A stretch of 64,000 nt of DNA from Ditylenchus dipsaci (taxonomy: Eukaryota > Nematoda > Chromadorea > Rhabditida > Anguinidae): assembly GCA_004194705.1 (NCBI GenBank), contig SADC01001351.1, forward strand, positions 326,194 through 390,193. The letters run 5' to 3'. Below are positions 56,995 to 64,000 of the stretch, in pieces. Below the pieces are notes generated by a model. That model saw only the letters and a list, made by a program, of their open reading frames with translations, was not told the origin of the DNA and made no database searches. Position 1 is the first letter of the stretch. Each line of letters starts with the position of its first letter. The position numbers were made by a program, and so were the translations under genes.

Positions 56995-58725
56995 TTAGTT
57001 GGGCTTCTATTAATCTACCTTTTCGAAGTCCGAAAATCCTAGACCTCTATTTCAACTCAAAACATCTGTGTGGCAACTTAGGTTCAAATAAGCTCTTCTT
57101 TTGCAGCCTTTGCAAGTTCTAATTCCTTTGAGTCTTCCTAACCCATTCACTTGAACCTGAAACCCCTACCCCTAAACCTCTCAGTCAAATCAGCTTGGGG
57201 ACCAAGAAATGTTTTTCTCGAAAAATTTTTATGCCAATAATTTCTTTGTATAAACATGATTGAAAAAGGTAGACAAACGTTTTTGCGACTTTAGATGAAA
57301 AAGTAGTGCAATGAAAAATTTTTTTTAAAAAAATTCTTCGTCCCCTGAGCTTATTTGAGTGGGGCCTTCAGGCTGCAGTGCTCCAAAAAAGTAGCTGGAT
57401 TTTATTCAATTTCACCTATTTTCTTGATCCTTCGAAATTTGATTATTATTATTATTGTTTAATATTGGCTGCAAGATAAGCGAGTTTGCTTTACAGTTGC
57501 ATATGTTACGTTGCATAAACAACCAAAGGTTGTATGAAGCACCAAACGCCTGATAAGAAAATCAGTTGCGAAATTTTCTTGTGTTTGGTAAAGATGACTT
57601 TCTGTTTTATCAAAAGAGCGTATGACTGCATTTTTTTGTTAAGTAGTTTAAAAATTTCATCAAAGCTTGCCTTCATCTTTTTCACTAATTTAGCAAAAAT
57701 TATCTGTCTTCGCATCTGTTTATAAGACTTGTTTCCTTTCATTTTTCGAAATTGTTGGAAAAAATTAGTGGCTAAATTCAAGCTCCCTGCCTCCACTCAC
57801 TTGAACCTGAGTGCCCTTCTCATAGTCAAATCAGCTTGGTACAAAGGCAATTTTTTAAAATTTTTCGACAGAACTATTTTTTCCCCTAAATTTACATTTA
57901 TAAATCATTCTTATACTAAAAGCCGTTGGTATGAAAATTTAAAAAAATCGCTTTGGTCCACCAAGCTGTTTTGACGGGGGATCTCAGATTAAAATGTACC
58001 GAATTTGTTTGCAATATAGGTTCATAACTTTTTATCCTTATTTTCAGGAAAAAGCCGTTTTCATATTCTTCTCAAGCCTCCCTTGAGTACTTTTTTGAAG
58101 GTAAGGATTTGAAAATTTTTACAATTTTTAATTTTAGTATAATGTTTTTAAAGAAGTTAAAAAAAACTAAGTGTTAAAAAGCAGGGTGATCCAAAAAAAC
58201 TCAATTTTTTTTGAAAACTTTTAGTTTTATTTTTTCATTTTGGTTGTTCTCTTTTGTAAACGATTTTTTAATCGACTTAATGTAGCTCCGAGGCAGAACT
58301 ACTATTATAGACATAGGCGTACCAAGGGGGGGGGTGGAGGTGTTAGCTGGGCTATAGCCCCCGCTAGCACCCCCCCCCCCCCGTCAGGATTTTTTTAGCC
58401 TTTTTTCGTTTTTTTCAGCCTTATTTTAATTTCTTGGCCAGTTTACCTCCCCCGTCAGAAAACCCTGGGTGCGGAAAGAACTGCTATTATCCGAGGCTTA
58501 ACTACTATTATCAATTTTCCTGAGGCAATCAATGGGTCAAAGCCCCAGTTAAGCAACATTTTCAAAAATGGAAAAGCTTTTTGGATTCACCCTGTGTACA
58601 GTCAGATCTGTCTATAACGGCACTTCTGGAAACCAACCCTATGGTGCTGTCATAGAAGGGTGCTGATATGTCGATATATAGAGCCAAGTAAAAAGTGTAA
58701 ATACCGCCGGCTTTGCAGATGCAAA
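56995..58725. other. Repeat-derived, no gene supported
   Basis: CACTTGAACCTGA...GTCAAATCAGCTTGG occurs twice (about 57150-57205 and 57795-57840). Poly-G/poly-C tracts lie at 58328-58382. A pogo-like end (TACAGTCAGATCTGTCTATA) is at about 58600. The 96-codon minus frame at 57506-57796 has no motif. Confidence 0.45.
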
Positions 58726-58731
58726 TATATA

Positions 58732-58880
58732 CAGTCCCTCGACTCTCGATAAGCCTTGAAATCCACCCTGGTACCGGTTAATCGAGGTTTTTTCTTATCT
58801 AATTCTTTTTGCTGGTCAGCGAAATCAAGCTATTTCACAGCGCCGGTTCACTGGGAGTGCCGGTTTATCGAGAGTTGACA
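58732..58880. mobile_element. Short pogo-like MITE
   Basis: Starts CAGTCCCTCGACTCTCGATA after TA; the right end CGGTTTATCGAGAGTTGACA is a degraded inverse. About 150 bp, no coding capacity, directly upstream of the small secreted peptide gene. Confidence 0.6.
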
Positions 58881-58939
58881 ATCACGGGAAAAAAGGCCAT
58901 TAATTTTTAAAATTACTATTTACTCTTTTACTATTTAGG

Positions 58940-59211
58940 ATGAAGCAGTTCATCTTTTTGTGCGTTCTTTTGCTCTTGGTTTCAGCGGCAGAAAGTGGCC
59001 CGCTGGCATATGCTGCCTGTCAGGTATTGTAAAACTGAATTTTTTATTTTAAGTTCTTTAACTAATATTTTCAATACAGGCAGCATGTGCTGCAGGCGCT
59101 GCCACTATCGCCGGCGCATCCGCCTTGACTGCAACTCCTGCGGCTGCAGCTGCATATGCCGCTTGTCAAGCTGGGTGTGCAGCACTTTTGGTTGCTCCAA
59201 CACCCTGGTAG
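58940..59211 (+). CDS. Small secreted Ala/Cys-rich peptide
   Basis: Two exons, 58940-59023 and 59080-59211; 71 residues. A clear signal peptide (MKQFIFLCVLLLLVSAAES) is followed by GPLAYAACQAACAAGAAT, an alanine-rich stretch and CQAGCAALLVAPTPW before the stop. The GPLAYxxCQxxC ... CxxxCxxLLxAPTP layout recalls a family of tiny secreted peptides scattered through fungi and invertebrates whose function I do not know. Four Cys in two C-x3-C pairs suggest disulfides or a helical hairpin. ACTATTTAG ends one base before the ATG, the tightest candidate trans-splice site in the window. Confidence 0.75.
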
Positions 59212-59387
59212 ATTTAACATTTTTCTGAAACTTTTATCTGCTGATCGTAGGGTTCACAACTATTTATACCTCCACGGCATGTTTAGTCATGGAAAGTATT
59301 AGCTCCCAATACCCCTCCTGAACAAATCACCTGATTTCCCCGAATCCACCATGCAGCCAATACGTTTCCTATTTTCAAAAATTTCAG

Positions 59388-59943
59388 TTCAATCGGCCGT
59401 TCTCGTGTGAATGGGAGCGCTTGGCTAAGGTCATTGAAGAAAGGGCCCTAATAAAAGCCATAAAGGGATTTCCCTTTACGACAATGCCTGCAAGCACACC
59501 GCAAAAATCACCGAGGTTAAGATGCAGCAGCGTGGGTTCGAGATTCTCTCCTATTCGCACCACTCTCCTGACTCTGAATGACTTCCACCCTCGCACCTTT
59601 GAAGACGAAGAGAAACTCGAGTCTTGGCTGCATGAGTGGATTGAGGGGAAATCGGCTGATTTCTTCAACAGAGGTATTGAAAAACCTAAATGTTGATCAG
59701 TTCAGTATTACATAGATTATTAAAATGATTTTTTTACTCTTTCAAAATCAGCTTCAGACTTAAAAAGACATTATCTAATAAAATCAATTTTTTAGTGTAG
59801 CTTTAATTGAAATTCTCAAAAGCTTTTCTGTAAAATCTATAATTTGCACAAAAAAATTAAATTTTTTTTTATTTTCAGAAGCAAACAAGCCGGACAACGC
59901 AAAATATTGTGCAACATCAAAGTATTCTTTTGCAAATTATTAA
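59388..59943 (+). CDS. Unrecognised protein, partial two-exon model
   Basis: Exon 59388-59673 follows ATTTCAG, is open throughout in phase 0 and reads NRPFSCEWERLAKVIEERAL ... DFHPRTFEDEEKLESWLHEW. It joins in phase to 59879-59943, which ends KYCATSKYSFANY and a stop; AATAAA lies at 59984. No Met is available at the start; the first internal ATG is 59484. Either a first exon is missing or translation begins internally. No AATAAA lies between the preceding peptide gene and this one (176 bp from stop to acceptor), so an operon-like arrangement is possible. No family recognised. Confidence 0.5.
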
Positions 59944-59949
59944 TTTGTA

Positions 59950-60790
59950 TACTGTATTTATAAATGATGAATGTAGGATAAGCAATAAAAACCCCAATCT
60001 TCACCACAATTAATTAATTAAACCAATTTATTAGAATACATAACGATACAGTCAAGCCCGTCTTAAAAGACGTAAAACCCAAGTGCACCCCCTCCAAAGA
60101 GTATGTTTTCTCTAGCCGTAGAACAGGGTGCACCGCCCGTAAAAATTTGAATTTTATAGCATTAGAGAACTTTAGTGCCAAGACCAATTCCTAAAAAATT
60201 ATTGATTTATTTTCCTTTTTCATTTCTGGTCGCAAATTTTTCTTATCGCTGTGAGCACTGTAGTATTTGGTCTCAAAAAATTTGATGTATTCTCAGCTTT
60301 CGAATGACACCAAATATGCAATAGCAGAAATAATAATAGCGCTAGATTTATTGATTTACACTGCCCACAATATTTTTGGAAAAACGACGAGCACTCTTCT
60401 CGAGTTCGTAACTTTCTTTCACCTAAGTTTTATTTTAATTTTTTCTATGTTTAAATGAAAAAGCAGTGTTTTTCCTACCCGCAGGTTAATTTTTTACAAA
60501 AATTTTGACCTATTTACAGTTTTTCCGAGCTGCTTGTAGTTTTTTTTTCGGGTTTTCAAGCATATGGAGACCAAAAATTCAGCCTATGCTGAGTAATTTT
60601 TTGACCAAGAACACTACCGAAATTCGTTTTTAGAACCCGAATTAGTTTCGTCATTTGAATTTGATGAGATCTGGTCAAAATTGCTATTGTTTTCTGAAAT
60701 ATGACCATTTTGAGTGACCACCCGAAATTTAGAACACTAGATTCCTAATGATCGTATTATAGCTTTTCGGCAACATTTCAAGCACATCTT
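59950..60790. other. No gene supported
   Basis: AT-rich; CCCAAGTGCACCCCCTCCAA and AACAGGGTGCACCGCCCGT hint at an eroded repeat end at 60050-60145. No motif-bearing frame. Confidence 0.4.
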
Positions 60791-60797
60791 AGCTTAA

Positions 60798-60987
60798 AGG
60801 ACCATGGTTTTTGCGCACAGTGGCATGGCAAAAGTTTGAATTGGCGGGGGACACTTATCTTTTGTCTGGCACTGTGTTCTTTGGAGTAATGTCGAACGAC
60901 TCAAAAGAGTACGGTGAGAGACCAAAGAGAAGTGTCCCCGCCAATTCAAATTTTTGTCATTCCATTGCACGCAAAAATCATGGTCCT
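60798..60987. mobile_element. TTAA-flanked palindromic MITE (AGGACC type)
   Basis: TTAA at 60794-60797 and 60988-60991; ends AGGACCATGGTTTTTGCGCA / inverse. Arms include TTTGAATTGGCGGGGGACAC and its inverse. Confidence 0.85.
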
Positions 60988-61477
60988 TTAAGAAGTAGAC
61001 CCAAGTAGACATTTTGCATGCTTTTTTGTACACGAATTTAATAAAAACGTAAATCACTACCAAAAAAAATTGGGAAAAACTTGAATTAGAAGTACCTGAA
61101 AATTTTGGCGATCTGTTGCTTTTGAAGTGCTATGAAATTCGAATTTTGACGGGCCGTGGGTGGTGCATATTCAGAAACACTGATTCCTTGCAATGTGCAG
61201 TGTGCTGATATTTCGTCGCGAGGCAGCGAAATAGCCTCAGTATTTATATAATTAATAAGCGTGACATCCCTAACTTGAACCCATTGATTTTAATGCTCTT
61301 TGGAAGAGGGTGCACTTGGTATGCTGTCTTAACGCTAGCAAGACGGATTGAAACATTGCTATCGTATGGTTTAGAATTTCATGCCGAACACGACGGTACC
61401 GGTCGTTTTTTAATTTTAGATTCGAAATTTCCAGCCGCGCGCCTTTTAAAATTTTCGCTACATTTTGTAATCCAATA

Positions 61478-61911
61478 CAGTTGAAACTCGATTTATCGAA
61501 ATTCAAGGGACCGACCAAGTTACCGCGTTCGAAACCTTTTTACACCCATTTTTTCAAGCTTTTGACAGTCTAGTCCCAGATATTACAAGGATTCTGATTT
61601 TGCCGATCATATTTTGGGAATTCAAATTGTTTTCTTTTAAAGAATCAAAAACTCGGTGAAAAAACAGGTTTTTCGTTAACTCGAAATTCGTTAAATCGAG
61701 TTTTTGCTCATTTGGTGAGAAAACATTTCTATTTCCGAAAAATGATCGGCAAAATCGGAATTCTTGCGATATTTGGGACAAGACTATCAAAACAGAGCTG
61801 GCAAATTTTCGAAAAAAATGAAGGTAAAAAAAGTGTCGGACCCTAGGTGGGAACGTACTTGCGACCCCAAATATTCGTTGTATCGAGTTTCGTTAAATCG
61901 AGTTTTGACTG
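61478..61911. mobile_element. Pogo-like fold-back, family A (copy 3)
   Basis: TA-flanked; ends CAGTTGAAACTCGATTTATC and AAATCGAGTTTTGACTG. The interior shares GACAGTCTAGTCCCAGATAT-like and TTGCCGATCAT words with 6678-7106. Confidence 0.75.
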
Positions 61912-61964
61912 TAGATTCATTAATATTTTTAAAGGTTTCGTAACTTTTAGTTTTAGCCGCCAAA

Positions 61965-62065
61965 GGGGCGCAGGGGCCTGTTAGGTTAGAGATGAGCGCA
62001 CTCACTCACCTTAGACATAATTCCGAGAAGTAATCTTGATCATAAAATGCATATAGAGTCCCTTT
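61965..62065. repeat. Family G fragment (copy 5)
   Basis: GTTAGAGATGAGCGCACTCA, ACCTTAGACATAATTCCGAG and TGATCATAAAATGCATATAG match the left part of the other family G copies; the GC core is eroded. Confidence 0.65.
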
Positions 62066-62317
62066 GTGCCACGGCCCAAGTTGAAAAACATGGTAGAACA
62101 ATCAAAAAATGGCTGAAAAGGGCTTTAAAGAAATGGGCCCTATTATTCCCTTCCCCTCCCAATACAGCCCATAATTCTTTTAAAATTGCTTTTTCTGTCC
62201 TTTTTTTTTATCAAAATTAACACTTCAAAATGGGTTTTTAACACTTCTAAAAAATCTTGATTTTTTGGGAAGGGGGGGGGTGTATCATAGCAACGCCTAA
62301 TAATATTTGAGTTTCCA

Positions 62318-62565
62318 CAATTTTCTCTACAAACTGACAATTTTCAAAATTTGACACCGGATTGTTCACCATGGTCGATTAACTTGTGAAAGTGATCTTA
62401 CAATTTAAAAAAGTCTGTGTCAAATTTAAATTCTTTTCGAGATAACAAACATTTTAAATTTTAATTTTGGAATTGTAAGATAACTATTACAAGTGAATCG
62501 ACTGTGCTGAACAAGAATCCGGTGTCAAAATTTGAAAATTGTCACTTTGTACAGCAAATTGTGGA
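62318..62565. repeat. Small fold-back
   Basis: CAATTTTCAAAATTTGACAC at the left and GTGTCAAAATTTGAAAATTG at the right, with CCGGATTGTTCACCATGGTC / GTGCTGAACAAGAATCCGG next. Arms are about 110 bp; no clear target duplication. Confidence 0.65.
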
Positions 62566-62620
62566 AACTAAAATGCCACTAAATGTTATTTCTTAGAGAA
62601 AATCTTCACCGCATGGTTTA

Positions 62621-63347
62621 CGTATTCTCTCTAATAGAACCACACTCTCTATTAGAACCACACTCTCTAATAGAACCACACCCTTAACACTCTCAAGCTG
62701 CGCCAACGGCCTTCTAACTCCGATGATTGTCGAAGCCTGGGAGAATCTCTCAATCTCTATTCAAATCGTGCGCAGTTCCCAATGCCACCGATGGATATAA
62801 GGACGACGCCATTCACTGCTTCAGGAAACTTGGGCTGGTTCCGAGTGGTCGAGGCAAGGTGAAGCTCGCGATGAGAAGAAGTTGGCTGAGCAGATACAAG
62901 AAATCGGTCTTGAGGAAGCGCGAAAATAGTTCAATAATAAAGATATATCTCTAGAGTGATGATGAGTTTTGGCACCTGTTCTGCTTTATGGGGACGCCTA
63001 TTTCACTATATATTTTTTATTTTTAAGTCGATCAAGTTGAGTATGGTGACCGGGTGACAATAATCACCTGATCAACAAAAATTACTTATTAAAACTATTC
63101 ATAACAGGTTATGATATAACCATGACTGCCATAAGAAACAAAATAAATAAAAGTATAGTATAATTAGCGTCTTCCTAAACGAACCAAGTCCGAAATAAAG
63201 AAATTATGCGCGTATGCTACAGTTCTTGAATATCTTCAGAAGGTTGAAAATAGAACTACACTCTATTAGAACACACTCTCTAATAGAACCACACCCCAAG
63301 GGGGTTGAAAAATAGAACCACATGTGGTTCTATTAGAGAGAATACGG
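62621..63347. mobile_element. TA-flanked CCGTAT-family element (copy 4) carrying host exon
   Basis: TA on both sides; ends CGTATTCTCTCTAATAGAAC and the inverse ending GAGAATACGG (one base lost on the left). Tandem TCTCTAATAGAACCACAC units lie at both ends. The interior contains a TPR-like coding fragment (62690-62935) rather than a transposase. Confidence 0.7.
62690..62935 (+). pseudogene. TPR-protein fragment inside transposon
   Basis: One frame gives LGESLNLYSNRAQ, the helix A signature of TPR co-chaperone domains. The next, after a shift near 62780, gives DGYKDDAIHCFRKLGLVPSG and a basic helix (RRSWLSRYKKS). The third gives KKLAEQIQEIGLEEARK and a stop. Read together they look like one to two degenerate TPR units with at least two frame breaks. 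It is a fragment, not a complete gene; the parent is not in the window. Confidence 0.45.
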
Positions 63348-63359
63348 TATGTGCTTATT

Positions 63360-64000
63360 GCCGAGAAATGTCATCTAAACCTCGACTCATAAATTTAGGA
63401 ACTGATAATTTAACATCATAATAGCAAAATGTTCGTCAGAATGTACACATTCGTATCCAGTGAAGCTTTAAAGAACAATAATTTGCTCTTTCAGCTTCAA
63501 ATAAAAAGATGAATTGTTCTAAAAGTTTGTAATTTTTGTTTGTAGCACGTAAAAGCATATACCTACATGAATAAGTGGGAACGTGTGAAACTCCACAACT
63601 ATGATCGTTACCAATGATCATTGACAGTCCCAAACCTCGGACTAACAACACTTGCTCATAGACATAGAGTTGGTAAGGTAGGGGCAAGGGTGGTTGGACA
63701 AAACCACACTTGGTACCAAAAGTCACTTAAAACCTGACTTAATTCAAACAATAACCCAAAACAACTCATTTGAATTAGCCCAAATCTTGGCACGACATTA
63801 CCCAACAAGCGCCTCAAACGCTTACAGTCATGTTTCTGTCTCGTTTACTCGTCTAATCAGCGAAGTCCAATATTAATTCAACCCGTTCTCATCATTAACC
63901 CTCTCTATTCCAGCTATCAATTGGGTGTCTGTGAGAAAGTCTCGAGCTTGCCACGCAGCACATTCGCAATATCGCATTCTGCTCTATCGCATTCTTGTGT
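63360..64000. other. Right edge, possible exon start
   Basis: CTCTCTATTCCAG at about 63902-63914 could be an acceptor for an exon that runs out of the window. Frames on both strands (63436-63876) lack motifs. Nothing firm. Confidence 0.3.

Noticed and set aside
57506..57796. 96-codon Lys-rich minus frame as a gene
   Set aside because: Composition follows AT-rich DNA, no domain, no acceptor or poly(A) context, and a repeat overlaps its edge.
58320..58385. Poly-G/poly-C tract as a quadruplex regulatory site
   Set aside because: It is a single homopolymer hairpin in repeat-derived DNA, no gene nearby on that side, and sequencing of such runs is unreliable.

Overview
The window is eukaryotic, AT-rich and repeat-heavy. 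Genes are split by short GT-AG introns (often 43-60 bp) with pyrimidine-plus-AG acceptors. Almost every confident gene has a 3' splice acceptor a few to about 35 nt before its first ATG, with no obvious 5' exon. That pattern suggests spliced-leader trans-splicing. Together with a MATH-BTB gene it points to an invertebrate, most plausibly a nematode, but the organism cannot be fixed from sequence alone.

Confident genes: an ABCG-type half-transporter (4037-9108, +), the catalytic core of a DNA ligase I (14718-16578, +), a mitochondrial 3-hydroxyacyl-CoA dehydrogenase (30255-31763, +), a stomatin (42412-48386, +) and VPS52 (48498-55106, -). The last two are tail-to-tail with 111 bp between stops. 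Less certain: a chimeric protein ending in a histone H3 C-terminus (22181-22826, +), a degraded MATH-BTB gene (35378-37744, -), a small Ala/Cys-rich secreted peptide (58940-59211, +), an unrecognised two-exon reading frame behind it (59388-59943, +), a TPR fragment inside a transposon (62690-62935) and a few very small reading frames. Two inverted, broken halves of hAT transposase genes occupy the left end. The genes are housekeeping or membrane-traffic genes without a shared pathway. Three of them carry isolated one-base deletions in conserved motifs, which look more like assembly indels than gene death.

The rest is a dense, nested mobile-element landscape, and it is the most remarkable part. 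(i) Elements with exact 8-bp target duplications, hence hAT-type, whose termini have become inverted arrays of short tandem repeats. Each has a different repeat unit (6102-7753, 10833-11172, 27682-29467, 33150-33621, 43354-44295; 19136-20488 and 24369-25262 are similar but with imperfect or unseen duplications). (ii) Palindromic fold-back elements flanked by TTAA, several sharing the internal word GTCCCCGCCAATTCAAA (5120, 21462, 28962, 36949, 37976, 38573, 39122, 60798). (iii) TA-flanked pogo/mariner-like fold-backs with CAGTC-A...CTCGAT ends, and a second TA-flanked family starting CCGTAT. (iv) Two elements with three-base TWA duplications and hexamer arrays. (v) A 1.4-kb giant palindrome just downstream of the ligase gene. 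Many sit inside one another and inside introns. Introns of the ABCG, stomatin and VPS52 genes are long only because of these insertions.
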